From contig JACMZG010001863.1 of NCBI GenBank assembly GCA_018340805.1, positions 22,511,794 to 22,575,793 on the forward strand: 64,000 nucleotides of DNA, given 5' to 3'. The stretch is from Microvelia longipes. Its lineage: Eukaryota; Arthropoda; Insecta; Hemiptera; Veliidae. The position numbers and the translations under genes were made by a program. Every line of letters starts with the position of its first letter. Position 1 is the stretch's first letter. Below, piece by piece: positions 1-13,689 of the stretch. Below the pieces are notes generated by a model. That model ran no database searches and was not told the origin of the DNA. It saw only the letters and a list, made by a program, of their open reading frames with translations.

Positions 1-3000
1 GATATAAATGAGAAAAAGTAAAAATAAGCTTGTTAGTTCTTTCTATAGTAAGTTAATCTTAAGTATTTCTATGCAGTTTATATAAGTTTAGTGAGATGAG
101 AAAATTATGGTAGTCCTAATAAAGTAAAGAACTGATAACCATTCCTCGGGGAGACTTAATTGCGTCATCAATTCGCAAGGATTAAAACGGAAATAATAGT
201 CTTTCTCAATCTATACATGAAAAATATGGTATGTGTCTTATCTATTAAGTGAATCATCGTGTTTAAAAGATATCATTAAGATATAAAGCTCGAAACACTT
301 GTGTTAGTAAGAAATGTTACGAAGCATGACATGTGTTTGTATAAAGAAGTATTTAAGACCTGATCTGGTCTGAAGAACTCCATTTCTTTATTCCTGTATA
401 ACACAAGTAGACGTGGGGTGGAGGTTTCCCAAGCAGATGTTGTTTGGACGATGTCCCGGAGAGTTTGAAAAGCAGTACTGTAGTATATAGCCGAGGGAGC
501 TAACTAATGATGGTATCCAGGCCGATTTAGAATCTACCCCTTAGAGAATCTTTTGGCCGACATACGGACAGCTGAAGGGAACTCTTAGAAATACCTCGCG
601 GTCTATCTCGAGCTCGGCTTTCTATATCTCCTTCTTATTTCACTATCTAGGCTTCCCTGGTTGGGTTTCGTGTTCGACGTCCGGATCAGAATCCCAGTAT
701 ATACTCAGCCTGGCATTAAGCCAAGGCCTTTACTTCACTGTAGTAAGAACTACCTCATCTAAACCATCTCGAGCGGAGCGAATAAACAGACCTTCGAGAT
801 CTTTTTTTGAAATATTAAGCAATAGCTGTTAAATGTCAATAGACTATTACAATAAGACTGCCATATCTTTTGTCTAAAACTCTTCTTATTATTCCATTTA
901 ATTACATTAACTGTAATCACTCTATTAAATTTACTATTCTTTCTATTAAGAAAGTATACACAATACAGTAATATGAATAATAAAATAACAATCTCGTTAT
1001 TTTCTTGTGCTAAGTCATCCATTAACATATGAATCGTAACAAAGCAGTACACTTATAATTACGCAGATGCTCATAGCATAAGAAATCTAGAATAAATCTT
1101 TATTACCCAATTAAATTTACCATACTTCATCTAGATTTTAATAGACAATTAATCCATAAACTCCTCAAAAGTCAATTTAGGACTTTTTTATTAATAATGA
1201 AAAAGGTAACCCACTAAAATATTTTCCATGAAATAAAGTACAGCTTTTAAGAAGAGCAAGACTTGCCACTTTTTTTATTATAAGTTAACATAAATTAGAA
1301 CAATTAGTGATCACGCCAACGCCTATTGGCGTAGCGATTTATTTTTCATGAAGTGGGATGTTCGATTATTAGTATAGAAAATACAGATTTCAGTTAAAGA
1401 GTATTTTTATTAAGGATTATGGGTAATATATTACGAGGTCTTCACTACTCTAAAACAACATACTAAATAGTGTATTGTATAAGTATTTTGTTGGCACATT
1501 TTTTGGCAGGAATGTTTTTTTAATCAATTTTTTTATTGGCAAAAATATACCAAATTTATTTTGTGTAAACCGGAGCTATAATATATTTACTAGTTAGGGG
1601 TTAGTATGTGCCTTTTTGTTTTTATTTATTTATTTTTTTTATTGAATTTTATTTACTTTTAGGGTATAGGAGGGTTTGGCTGGGTGGGAGAACTTTTGAT
1701 TTATTCTTACTTTTTAAATGGACGCCCAATTTTTAAAAAAATATATATTATGACATAATATCCTTAATTAAAGTTCAACAAGAATTATTTTTGTAATTTT
1801 AATTTTTATATTTTAGTTCAAGTTCAAAACCTTTAAATTCTACTCATAAAAAATTCTAAAAACTAAGTTCTTTCACGAAATATTAGTAAATTACGCGTTT
1901 CATACAAAAATACGAATTTAGATGTACGGGCTAAAAATTCACGTAACTCTTAAACGTGAGTGAGAGTGGGGGAAAGACGCATCTTATTGCTATCAGTTCC
2001 TCCAACCACCCCTTACATGTACTTGTATCCCAAATCCAAATCTATTTCTTTAAATAATTCCGTCATAATAACAATCTCATTAGCGTAATTTCTTAATGTC
2101 AATTCACTAAGAGTTCAGAACCCATTCCGCCCCTTGAAGACAATAATTAAATTATTATTTAATGTTTAAAGAGTTTTTTGTCATTACACTATACTTGAAC
2201 TATTAAACAATCAATTATAGGTATTTTCCGAGACAATTGTTTCTTTATCAAAGAGAGGAAAATAAGGTTCTATCTAGTAAATGTGATTTTATGGAATGGG
2301 GTCATTAGAAGCTGGCAGAAATTTACAGATTACACCAGAGTGTCTGCTTTCCAAACACTGTGTGTATCTTATCCTTTTTTTATTTGGCTTCTGTTTCTGA
2401 TTTAATTATTGAGTCTGTTTTGTAACATGGAGAATCTGTTTTGTCAGTTATCATTAGCTATTATTTCAGGATAAGGCCTTGAAGATGTTAATAGCTTTCT
2501 GAGCCTGATTAGTAATGCCTGGCAGTGTCTACGCTGTATTCCTTATTTAAATTTTGTTTTATCTACTCGTTGCATTATTGGCATCAGAAACAAAGTGACA
2601 TTAAACTACATTCCAGGGCCTTGAATAAAAAGGTATGTTCTTTCCACGTAGAGAAAAATTGTAAGTTTTGTTTATAATGTGGATGGATCAAGCGTGATTT
2701 GGTGCATTTTAAAACTGTAAAATACTTTATGAACGATCCATGGTTAAAAGAAAAGTTAAGGTTTAAAAAGGTTTAATGGTGTAAATGATTATGAAGCAGA
2801 GTAAGTTGAACATCGATGAATGTTGTCTATTATCGGCGAATTCGAGTGAGGTTCTCGATACATAGGAAAGACAGGATGTTTGCGGTGAAGATTTGACCTG
2901 GCACCGAGAAGATTGTAACACCCAGACAGATCGTGTTTGGAACGAGTCTCTCCAGGGAAACCAAACTTCTCCCTCCAATTCAACAGCACTGCAGATAAAA

Positions 3001-4240
3001 AGAATCTAAGTGGGGCAACACCCATTGATAAGGAAATACTCTAGAGCCATCTGGATACCATGACTAACAGCAAACCCAATACTGATTGATACACCCATCT
3101 ACTTTTAAGCTACAATCACCTTTGAACAATCAATTATTGCGCAATATCTATTAATTTGGGTTTAAAATAAGCATACACAACACAGAGTAAAACCTGTAAT
3201 AGTTCTGCACTCTAAGGGTAACACTAACACCATAAAAGATGACATTTAATTCATATTCAAACCATATTGACTGACTTTCTGGTGATGTAAAAAACATTAC
3301 TTGCTTAATTAATTTTGCACTTGTCAAGGGATACGTTACCTCTATACACGTTAATTAGACAGTTGTTATCTTTGTCTCTTTCCAGGACAAACTATGAGGG
3401 AATAAAATTCTATTATAATATAATTTGCACCAAGAATCACAGTGCAATATTTTGAGTACAGTAGCTACGTATAGGTCTGCTATTCGGGGGTTAAGACATA
3501 AAACTTTTTATCACATTGAAGACACCTCATTCAAGGCGTGACCTTTTGATTTCCATTCTTATCTTTTACAGACACATTTCAAGGAAGATTTTTTCAAATG
3601 TTACTCTGCTGATTAACCCCAGGATTTACGCCAACTCTGTGAGGACAGGAAACTCACGGTATCCACTCTCACTCCACATGGCGTTGCATGTTAACTACAG
3701 TCTATAGTTTGACTAGTTCTTTTAGTCTTTTTAACTCCTTAGATCAGAACTCCTACTTAGTCTCCAAACCAGTCACACTATTCTCTAGGTACCTAGTTTC
3801 ACAAAATTCCTGATAGATTTTCATTTGATATCATCCAACATAGACGCAAGTAACTTTAAACTTCTCTAAAGGTTTGAATTGATTACTAAAGGTTCACAAA
3901 GTTTATACGAAATTCCCATAGAAGTGGTCACTCCGTTCCTAGTAACTTCCGTTATTTATGATCCCACGGAGACCGCCAAATACTAGTCTTCACTTTCACT
4001 GCTTAAGTGTTCAGATCCAAAGCCCCGGTGTCTTTCCGACCTTCCACTCCATCACCTTATAAAACTTTCAGGCAACTGTATTGATGACAACGGAAAGATG
4101 GATCCCACCAATAGAATTGGACGGAACAGGAAACAACCTCGCCCAACCTTATGTGTGAGTGCGTTGGTCGAAGCACATAGAATAGAAACGCCTCAGTAAA
4201 GCTCTCTCAAGTCGATCTAAAATCTCTAGCTTCAGTTCAT
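1..4240. other. No gene recognised
   Basis: AT-rich DNA with two blocks of moderate G+C (about 360-760 and 3640-4230). Overlapping minus-strand frames at 2763-3025 do not resemble known proteins. If the charlatan-like gene extends left, this is intron. Confidence 0.5.
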
Positions 4241-4920
4241 AAAGTGAATGTCACTCGGTTAAAAGAGACATTTTTTTCATACATGTTTTGTATTCTTTTT
4301 CAAAATATTTCCACCCACTTTCAAAATTTTATTATTCACATATTGGGTTTTATTATTAATTATCTTATATTATTAGCGAATTTCCAAACGAAATATGATC
4401 TTATGAGGTTGGAGTCATGTTTTTATCAGCAAACAATGTTATCATTACGAAACAAATTTTAAGCAGCATTTATTCCTTTATTTTTAAATTACAGTTGCTA
4501 CTGAAATGATGAGTTGAGGCCACGTATCTCGAAGCATTTAATAATTATAACTATTATTTTGTCACCAATAGTTAAATTAGAAACAACTACTCGAGATTGA
4601 GTTTTATAATCTATTATTTTGATTTGTTACCACGTGTTTAATAGGCTTTAGTTAGGTAGAGATTAGTAGAGTTTTACTTACGTCCTTGAAATAAAAAAAT
4701 AACGTCCCAGCCTGTATGATTGAGTGCAGCAGTCACAAGTTTTATGACTCCTAGTTCTAGTTTATTTTTATACTAATTGTGTCATTTAGTCAGGTGTCGT
4801 TACTTGAGACACAGTTTGATAAATGATAATAGCAACAACTCTTGCTTTTATTACCCAGTTCTTATTAATAAAGGAACAATACTGCGAAAATATAAACGCA
4901 GAATTTATGTGGCACAATCA

Positions 4921-5180
4921 TAGATATAAGGCTATTGGTTAAATTTTATAAAATTGAAAAAGTAACCTGAACACCTTCGACTATCAATATAATCAAACAA
5001 ACAGAATAAAATTACAGTAACTAACATAATAGAACGTTTAAATCCAATTAAAACACAAAAAAAAACAATTGTTTTATTATTATTTATTACCTTTAAACCA
5101 TGGAGGAGGTTTCAATAAGTTATATAGAGCCCCAAAATTATTTTTTAGGCCTCTCATTGTATTGGGATAATTATACGAGT
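4921..5180 (-). mobile_element. MITE, GGAGGTTTCAATGAG family
   Basis: Reverse copy: 'ggctattggttaaat', 'aagtaacctgaacacc', then 'ggaggaggtttcaataagtt', 'agagccccaaaatt'. A (TA)n tract begins directly at its right end. Confidence 0.55.
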
Positions 5181-5183
5181 ATA

Positions 5184-5233
<50 letters not shown>

Positions 5234-5243
5234 TATCTATATA
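5184..5243. repeat. (TA)n microsatellite
   Basis: Near-pure TA run. The open frame across it is an artefact. Confidence 0.9.
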
Positions 5244-6235
5244 AAGAGAGAAAGTGAGATAGATAGATTCAATCTATCTCTAAATGTTAAATTGCATCAT
5301 TCAATATAACCTTAAAATTAATAGTTGCAACCTCATCCTACATTTATTAATTGAACAAATAGTCAATGACAAATGAACCTCATAACAGTTAGCACTAAGA
5401 AAAGACTCAAAACTTAGCTCCCTCACATCTCACTAGCACTGATGATGTCCATTAGTTGGTTGAAAGACGGTTACGCTTTATTTTGAATAAATCAGAGAGG
5501 CTTATTTTATTACTCTGAACAAATAAAGTTTACCTTGTTAAATGAAAACCATAAGACTCCAGATGGAAATTGAAAATTCATGTTAATTTAAAAAACAAAA
5601 TTTTAACGTTTAATTTCAATATACGAACAGATTAAGTACAGTTGTTATGCGACTGTTAATTTACATATTAATATAAAATTATTACTTATAATACGATATT
5701 ATTTATTGTAAAATAAAGGATCAAATTCGAAAGACCACATTAATGCTACTAAAGAAAATCATATTAATTAAACATCGAGTACAGGAATCAGAATAATGTC
5801 GTTCATGGGAACAAAACAATAAGAAAAGATAATGGACTATCAGTTGTAATAAGTGTTTTAATTATTACAATTTATAATAAATTATAATATTGTAATGAAG
5901 AAGGTGAGAGAGTAGGGTAGTCAATATGTAGTTACAATATACGAGGTTGGTATGAAGACTGCCCTGGAGGAAGCAGTAGTGTAGAGGTGACGCCACTGCA
6001 TCACATTACGACAAATCAACAAAATAACTGAAATAAAATTTAAATACAAAAGGGAAAGAAAAGAAATCAATTTGATATCAGTTTCTAAAGAGGTTTTTAA
6101 ATGTATATAGATTATTTAAGCCGAGTAAGATGTATTTTACTATAGACATGTTATATTTTTGAACACAAAAAACAGCTGTTAACTCCTACTTAACTGTATT
6201 AATCATAGAAATATAATAGAAGGGGAATAGTAGGC

Positions 6236-6560
6236 AATGAGGTTACACAGAGCCCTAGAAAGATGTTTCAGGCATCTTAATGTATTAAGATAGGTCTTAA
6301 TACATTAAGATGCCTGAAACATATTTTTGGAGCTCTGTGTAACTCATTGAAACCTCCTTCAAGAGTGAGTTAGGTTAAATCGATTGATTTAGGCTTCCCG
6401 CAAATTGTTCGTGTCTTGATATAAATTTTTAAAGTTCTACTATATAATTTATTGTAATTTTGTACTAATTACTTAATTATATTTACTAGCGAAGGTGGTC
6501 AGATTACTTTTTCGAGGTTTTAAAATTGAACTTAAAGGGCCCCTCTAGTAATATCTCTGA
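6236..6560 (+). mobile_element. MITE (GGAGGTTTCAATGAG family), with its outer part duplicated as a palindrome
   Basis: The first ~57 bp (6236-6292) are inverted against 6296-6349, meeting at 'tcttaatgtattaagatagg'. From there to 6560 the rest of the family sequence follows, ending 'gggcccctctagtaatatct'. Other copies lie at 4921-5180, 61107-61382 and 63226-63530. Confidence 0.6.
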
Positions 6561-8498
6561 GGTCTTAATAAATTTAAGAATAAAATTTAATAATCTTGGC
6601 CTTGATAAAAGTAAAATGTTGTGCGAATGCGCATGTTTACCCTATAAGTTTTACAAAACATTGCTCGTCCTTTCAAAATAAGCTGTATCCACCCAAAAGC
6701 TAAACTTAAACTTTGTAAACTTTGAAATGTTACAGAGCATTTCCTTTGAAAAATTTAGATTTTTTTTCCATAGGAATTTTCCTAAAATTATCGATACAGC
6801 AAAAACACAATTTAGTATATGTAATTTAGTAAGTAATCGTGTGATTAAGTTCCTAATTAAGAATATTCAAAGGGAGGGGATTGCATTCTTTACAAGCCAG
6901 ATAAATGTTTAACCAATGGCTTGTTTATCAAACGCTTTAATGAGAAATTGGCCAGTACAAAAAAAGAGATTTTTTTAGTCTTTATTTCATTTCATTGGTT
7001 TCATCTATCTTAGTATTTGGGTTTACTTTATCCGCTCCAGTAAAGTATAGCTCTTATACATAATTTAAATAAAAAGGAGGGCAAAAGAAGTATTTCTCTT
7101 TCACCAAGAAATAAAAAATCATTTGCCCTGAGTTTAGGACCGTATAGTGAGTTTCATTTAAGGTTTGACAGTTTGAAACTTCCCTTTTGAATATTTCATT
7201 TGCCCTCTGGCCTTAGTCCTTGGAGGTAGACTCTGCTCTTTTATTTATTTACGGTTAGTTTTCTCTGAAACTATGAAAACAATTATTTCAATCCTCTCAT
7301 TTTAAAAATTTAAATTCATAGATAACACAACAACGGTAGGTCTCTCATACGGGTATAGAAGATAATTAAATCTCTAACTCAATAAAAATTATCTATGTAT
7401 TTAGTACCTCTAAAAAACAAAACAAGACACTTAAAATTTTCCTGTAGACACGAAAATAATATAATTCATAGAAGTGTTAATTTTAAAAACTTGTAAAAGA
7501 TAATAATTTTAGTCGTTACATATTCAACAACCAAAGATCTCTGTCTCTAAAAGATCACAAACCAAACTCTGTAGCATCTCATTTACAAATAAAATTTTTC
7601 TTTCTTTAGTTATTCCTGATCCTTATAAAAAGACTATGTCACTAACGTAACATTTAAACATAACAACTTTTTCTAATATTTTGAAAAATTGGGAAGTAAA
7701 ATTTTAAGAATATTTTAAAATGGATTAGTTCTTTAAGTCTCTTTTTTGAATTGGTGTTTATCTACAATCGTTATCACACTAGTATATCTTATGCTTATGA
7801 TGAGAAAAGTCAATAGTATTAACTACCACCCAATCCTTGGTTAGAAACACGTGGGTTCTCTTAAAAGCCTACAGTTAACAGAAAATAGAGGTTTCTGATA
7901 AGTACTAAAAATCTTCAGTAATGATTTTTATGAATAAAGAGTTAATGGATGACCCAGGACAATACTCATTATGGAATTATCTTCAACAATTAAGGATTAG
8001 AAAAATTTATGGACATTTTATACTCTTTCTATAATACCTATATACTATGGATTTATAAAATTCATAGAGATGCTTTCACCCTCTTCTTTCAATTAAAAAA
8101 AAAATTAATTCAATTCATATTCAATAAAAGATTATGTTCACATAACTATGTCATTCGATAAAATTAGAACTAATCCTGACTAAGAGATGAAACTGCAGGA
8201 GTACGAGAGTCAAAATTATTCTATAGTAAGATATAATCAAAATTAAGTTGAATGAATTTTTCATATTTTTGCAATGATCAACAAGTGTAAATGATGTCAC
8301 CTTAGTAGTCCAGCCAGGCATTGTTGATGCTTCAGAAATTATTTTTTTTAGTACAGGGTTACCGGACTCCCAGGGCCCTCCCCCTGGTTACGCCATTTAC
8401 TCGACTAGGTTTATTTTACAACCCTAACATACTTGCGTTAAATCCACTGCTATGAGACAAACATGATACGTGTATTCATATATACAAGCAATACAAGG
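6561..8498. other. No gene seen
   Basis: AT-rich sequence, presumably intron or 3' region of the charlatan-like gene or intergenic. Short open frames (for example 6727-6912) show no family features. Confidence 0.5.
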
Positions 8499-8586
<88 letters not shown>

Positions 8587-8603
8587 GTGTGTGTGTGTGT
8601 GTG
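8499..8603. repeat. (TA)n then (TG)n microsatellite
   Basis: TA run to about 8584, then tgtgtgtg to 8603. Confidence 0.9.
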
Positions 8604-9138
8604 ACCGTATCAGAATCAAAAAACCTATGAAGATCTTGAAATCCTCTAAAACGAATTATTAAACTAATTTTTAAGTATTTCCCTGTGTTATTACGTTTAT
8701 TACTTGATAGATGGAAAAGTAAAAGCAATAAATTAATTAACGCTTGTATAATTTAGCTAATTTAAATAACTTCCTATTTAAAATGTATAAAGTTAAAAGC
8801 TAAGGATAAACAGTATCAAAATACAGGTTAGGTGTAAGGGTGAAGGGCTATAAAATAGAAATGAAAAAGGGTAATGACAGGGAGGTTTAAGAACTAATAC
8901 TTTCCCGAGAGTAAGAGGGAGAGAAAAAAATTCCTGGTAGGCACGGAAAAGCTTTGGTAGAGTGAAGAAGGGGGGAGAAAAAAGGCTCAGGAAGTAGAGG
9001 ACCATGCTCTGTTTAGGTAAAGCGCATGGTTCCACGAGACACCGGGAACCCAAACAACTTCAACTTGACATGCAAGCAGGTAATACTAGAACCCTTACGC
9101 TAAGTCGATATAATAAAGGTTAAAAAAGAATTATTTAC

Positions 9139-10050
9139 CTTGGATAAAACACTGGCTTCTTTACTTTCAAAGTGGAGGATGTCAAGGTTGTCGTCGGTTG
9201 GTGCCGTGTCCGAGGAACCGACCTTGTAACGACGCCTGGCAGCTCCGTCTGTATGGTGATTCAGTTCATGCACAGTTAAACTTTGTTTAATGTCAGCAGT
9301 GAAATTACACATAAAACACTGAAACGCACCTCCTCCCTGGTGATTTTTATTGTGTCTCTCCAAGTTCCACTTGTAAGGCGTTCGGAAATCACATATATCG
9401 CACTTTATCATTGGCATAGAGTGGTACTTAACATGTTTCGTATAACGGGCCCGTATATGTGTCGCGTAATCACATTTCGAACAACGAAAAAACTTTTTCT
9501 TAAGATGTACCTGACGTTCGTGTTTGACTAGAGCATTTTGGGATTTAGATTTGAAGGAACAGACCGAACACTTGTAGAGGATGGACGTCCCCTCGTCGGA
9601 GAGGGTGAATTCCGTATCGGCGGGCAGAGCAGGTGGAGGTTTTATTTCCGGCTTAGGTTTTATTTTCCTGAGACTGCGCGCAGAAGGTTTTCTTTTACCG
9701 GCACCAAGCACGTGAACCATATGCATGTGTCTATGCAACTTCTGACTATGCCGAGAGGCGTAAAGACATCTCGGGCACTCATATATTTTAAATTTCTGGT
9801 CGTGGTCATCTCTAAGATGATAAAGAAATATTCTTGGGTTCTGGGTAGCAAATTCACAAGATGTGCAAGAATAATTCCTTTTAACTCTGGTCTGAGGAAG
9901 GAATTCCTCCGAAGTAGGTTCTTCGTCCTCTAGTTTATCGAAGATCGATTCTTCTTTCTTTTCTTCGGTGCCGAAGAGCGCGTCACCGGATACTACGGAA
10001 CGTACGACCAGGTTGTCTCCGTCCCTGGTTACCATGGAGGGCGCGGCCAT
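9139..10050 (-). CDS. chn: Six-C2H2 zinc-finger transcription factor, charlatan/REST-like, first coding exon (partial)
   Basis: This exon encodes the first 304 residues of a nuclear DNA-binding protein. Six C2H2 fingers are visible, each with C-x2-C-x12-H spacing: C62-H83, C92-H113, C161-H182, C190-H210, C217-H237 and C245-H265. A basic, proline-rich linker (about 118-142) separates fingers 2 and 3, and an acidic stretch (29-50) precedes finger 1. The start is the ATG at 10048-10050, in a GC-rich setting. The open frame runs on to 9100, but an AAG|GTAAAT donor ends the exon at 9139 in phase 0. A possible acceptor (ttcacag) lies 2 nt before the ATG, so the 5' UTR may be spliced. Fingers 5-6, with RTPYKWNLERH and FTADIKQSLTVHE, resemble my memory of insect charlatan, the REST/NRSF-like repressor of neural genes. 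That name is a family inference; another C2H2 factor is possible. Charlatan is much longer, so further exons should lie to the left, and I could not find them in 1-9138. Confidence 0.75.
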
Positions 10051-10310
10051 CGCTGTGAACAGACACAGACTGAAGGAGAGGACGGTTGCCGAGTCTCTGG
10101 GTCTCGGGGAGGGGAGGCATCGATCGCACCAGCTGGCACTCGACTGCTACCTCCTCCACTGTGGGGGCTCCTACACTGTACAGCACCAGGCCCCAGGGTC
10201 CTTTCTATACACAAGACTAATCTCTTCTCTCCTCTTGTACTACCCGATTCCATGGCCTCTACCATCCATCCATTTCATCGTTCTCGCCCTTATCTCTCCT
10301 AAATAACACA
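10051..10310 (-). promoter_or_regulatory. GC-rich 5' flank or 5' UTR of the charlatan-like gene
   Basis: About 260 bp immediately upstream of the start codon are clearly richer in G+C and CpG than the surrounding AT-rich DNA. No TATA box stands out. On the minus strand a pyrimidine-rich run ending in ttcacag precedes the ATG, so part of this block could be an intron end and the rest 5' UTR or promoter. Which one applies cannot be settled from sequence alone. Confidence 0.4.
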
Positions 10311-11168
10311 CCCGATACTAGACTACGCAATTACGTTTCCTAAACCACTATCTGTTCCACTTATCTTGTATTTTTTTCTTTTGTCTTGAGTATCAAAAAG
10401 TAAACAACCATCGACTGCTACATGAAAATTTAGTATCATAATTGATAACATTTTTTTATATTTATAAGTTATGATTGATTGAAGTAAATATTATTATAAA
10501 ATTTAACACGGAATGATTGAACATTATTTCTTAAATAGTAATTATGAACATAATTACTTTCCCCCATAAGTTAAATTATAGCAGTATTTTAATAAATTAA
10601 ACTATAAGAAATAAATAATAAAGTGTTTTCAAATTGGTAGTTTAATTGTTATGATTTAATAAAAAAGTAAAGCGAAAAGAACTAATAGAGTACTTTTATG
10701 CTTACCAATGCAGAAAAATCCGTGTTTTAAAGCAGTAATTAGTTAACTAGATAAGTAAGAAAACCTAGTAGCAACCTATATGTTGCCACTTGGTTTTTAG
10801 TGAAAACCTAGAGTTGATCATCTAGTTTCTGTGTATTTGTAAATTAATGTTGTAATAAGATAATTGGACGTAATATAGTTCCATCATTGTGTAGCGAATT
10901 ATCTTTTAAAAACTAGCTACCAAATTCAAAACGTATTATCTTGTTAATCGTATCACGTTCCGTCTCTCTTATTTCAGAATACTTTTATGGTGGTAAAACT
11001 GAATATTTAAAGGCCTCATAGCGTAGCTTTAGCAGTTTTCCTTTCCCTTTTCCTCCTGTCATCACTTTTCTCCGATATTCCCTCTTTTGATGATGACTAG
11101 ATATAGCCACTATTCACTATTACATGTCTTAAAAATTACATTTAGCCTGCATGTCATTAGCCACTAAT

Positions 11169-11313
11169 AGGCCCGTAGCCAGCCAAATATAGGGGGGGGG
11201 GGATATCAGAGGGGAAAATATTTATGCTTCGTCAGAGAGGGCGACATTTTCTGCAGGGGGCGCAGCGTCTTCCCGCTACCCCCCCCCCCCCGTCCCTACC
11301 TGTCTACGGGCCT
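11169..11313 (+). mobile_element. 145-bp MITE, AGGCCCGTAGCC family
   Basis: Same termini (aggcccgtagccagccaaat and tctacgggcct) and the same interior order (G run, 'cgtcagagagggcgacattt', C run). No clear target duplication is seen. Confidence 0.7.
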
Positions 11314-11404
11314 GGCCTCTTGCCACATCGATTGGCAGATAGAGCTGATCGCTGTCTTTAAGTAATCTATGTAAAATATTAAAAAAATCCCACTAAGTAT
11401 TTGC

Positions 11405-11745
11405 AAGTCCACCAAGCCGGGCAAAGTGTGTTTTAAATACGTGCTTTCTTGCTCGTCCATTTATTTCTTGCTTAAGTTTCCGGTATATGCTTTTTAACCT
11501 GAGGAGTAGCGTCTCAACTTGTTGTACAATTTTTCCAAATTTTTCAAAGAAAATGTGAATATTCATTCAATAAATTATACCATTCACTGCACAGCATTAT
11601 TTAAAGCTCAGTTTATGCTAATTTTTAGCGCTTTTTTTTTTTTTAAAAAATGCAGAAAATTTATTAAAAAACTTGTGACGCTACTGCTCAGGTTACCATT
11701 GGAAACTTAACAAAGAAATAAAAGCAAGAAAGCAAGAATATTTCA
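11405..11745. mobile_element. Foldback element, same family as 40.8 kb
   Basis: Left 'gtgctttcttgctcgtccat' with 'aacctgaggagtagcgtc' pairs with the right arm at 11672-11745 (acgctactgctcaggttac, then gcaagaaagcaagaat). The outer left end 'ccaccaagccgggcaaa' matches the family terminus. Confidence 0.6.
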
Positions 11746-12189
11746 GATTTTTTGTACCGACGATTCCTTAAGTATTCCGATAATTTACGAACATTTTTTC
11801 GACTTTTTGGTCACTTAAAATTGTTATATATACTCCCGATTAATTTTATTCGATTTTCAGCGCCCAAAAAACATTTTTGGGTAAAAAATCTTAATTTTAT
11901 TGATTTCTTAAGAATTTTGGTTGAACAATGGGTTAATGACGTCATAACAATCTGATTTTCAATAGGGTTCCTGTCTACCAAGTGTAAAGTTTGAATTTAA
12001 AATATTAATCCATTTGAAAGTGTTAAGTTGTTGTTGAAAGTGTGTGTAAAGTTTCCTGAAACGAATTTTTTCGTCATTAGGGACCTCTGAAACGGATTTG
12101 TGTCGTAAACCGAGGTTCGACTTCCGCCATGACGCCTATCCCATTAGCGAATTCGTATAAAGAAAATCGTTAAAATAAGGGTTACATTT

Positions 12190-12490
12190 TAGTAAATTTA
12201 ATTTAATTACATATAATTTTATAAAAATTACACTAATGCTGATAATGAGATTAAAGATGGTAAATTTGTCGTTCTTTTAAATGACTACATGCGTGATAAA
12301 TTTCAAGTCGATCGAATCATTTGTACGCGTCTTATGAATTTTTGATATATTTACACATACAGACAACAACTCTGTAGAAACTACTCAGGGCTTAAAAACT
12401 CATGAAACGGATAATTTAAGTGAAATTTTGGTTAAGGATGTTAAGTGCAATCACAATTCTTATTCTAGGGTATAAATGAGGAAAAGTAAA
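12190..12490 (-). repeat. 5S-like element fragment, diverged
   Basis: Reverse-oriented 5' half: 'gctgataatgagattaaaga', 'cagacaacaactctgtagaa', 'gaaacggataatttaagtga' and leader 'ataaatgaggaaaagtaaaa'. Confidence 0.5.
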
Positions 12491-12920
12491 AGCATGCGTT
12501 TTTATTTCATTCATAATTTAAGGCATCATTTATTCATTATTCATTATTTATTCTATTTTTTATTTCACCAGCAAGGTAATAGTAAGAAGATATGTTTCTT
12601 CTACTACTTTACTAAAAACAAAAAATAAAGGTTTACTGTTTTTAATTTGTTTGTAAAAAATAAAAACGTCTGTAAGGTTCATACTTATGTGCAAAAAAAC
12701 TGTAAATTGCACTATGACCTTCGGCCACAGGTCAATTAGCAAGCCTATTCATAAGAGGACACCCCGTTTAAGTATCATTATAACCTGATCTTTGACAAAT
12801 CATCTGATGTAAGGAAATAAAGGGAATAGTTCTTCCCTCCACATCTGTCATCTAAAGAACTTCATAAGCTTCATTTTCTGATGGAAATTGCTCAAACTTG
12901 GTAAATTACAGGTGAAAGAA

Positions 12921-13145
12921 AATCTGTCCATCTAAATGGTTTATCTGTCCATCTAAATTGTTTATCAGTCCACCTAAATTGTTAACTGTCCACATAAATT
13001 GTTTAACTGTCCACCTAAATTGTTTATCTGTCCACCTAAATTGTTTATCTGTCCACCTAAATTGTTTATCTGTCCATCTAAATTGTTTACTGTCCACTAA
13101 ATTGTTTATCACACCTAAATTGTTAAACCCTGCCACCTAAATTGA
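12921..13145. repeat. Tandem array of a 21-bp unit, about ten copies
   Basis: The unit is aattgtttatctgtccaccta with small changes. Because 21 is a multiple of three, both strands remain open and give repetitive peptides (FRWTDKQ; LNCLSVH). These are by-products, not genes. Confidence 0.85.
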
Positions 13146-13689
13146 CCTTTCCTTCCCACTAATGCATTCATAATACTACTATGCAAGTTTAAGGCTGAGT
13201 GAGTGAAAGAGATCCGTGCGTAAACTCTTTGCGCTCATGCTTGCATATATTGTGCATAGGTAGAGAACGTGTTCCAAATCCATCCGCATTAAAAAATGAT
13301 ATCGATATTTAATACTAAATTAAATATGTAAATGAGTTATAATACTCAACTCATTGAATGTAATTTGTACTAATGTACAAATGTATATGCATATTTATTA
13401 AATCTCGAGCCAAAACGAACACAGGGATAAGACATGATCTTGTATTCATAGCATTGGTAATACGTTGATTTTTATTGGAATTGTAATAAGATGCACGGAT
13501 ATTCATACCTGCTCTCTAAAACCTTTAAACACTCATGTGATGTAAACTCTTGTCTAAATTTATACTAATTTTACTTTACTTGAAAATTGAAGTAATATTT
13601 ATCCAATTTAAATATATTTTTAACATAATTTAAAATAAAAAATAGAAAGGTTGTATTATAAGAATTGCTAAGATTCTTTATTATTATTA

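Noticed and set aside
8793..9053. 86-codon minus-strand frame downstream of the zinc-finger exon
   Set aside because: It follows a clear donor at 9138, is hydrophobic by pyrimidine richness, and has no family resemblance. It is probably intronic.
9283..9933. Plus-strand open frames opposite the zinc-finger exon
   Set aside because: The minus-strand frame has six intact C2H2 fingers. The plus-strand frames have no domains and are antisense shadows.
9968..10306. Plus-strand 112-codon frame upstream of the zinc-finger start
   Set aside because: It lies in the GC-rich 5' flank and overlaps the first codons of the real exon. No domain or splice support was found.
12906..13140. Repeat proteins FRWTDKQ and LNCLSVH
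   Set aside because: Both come from the 21-bp minisatellite read on opposite strands.
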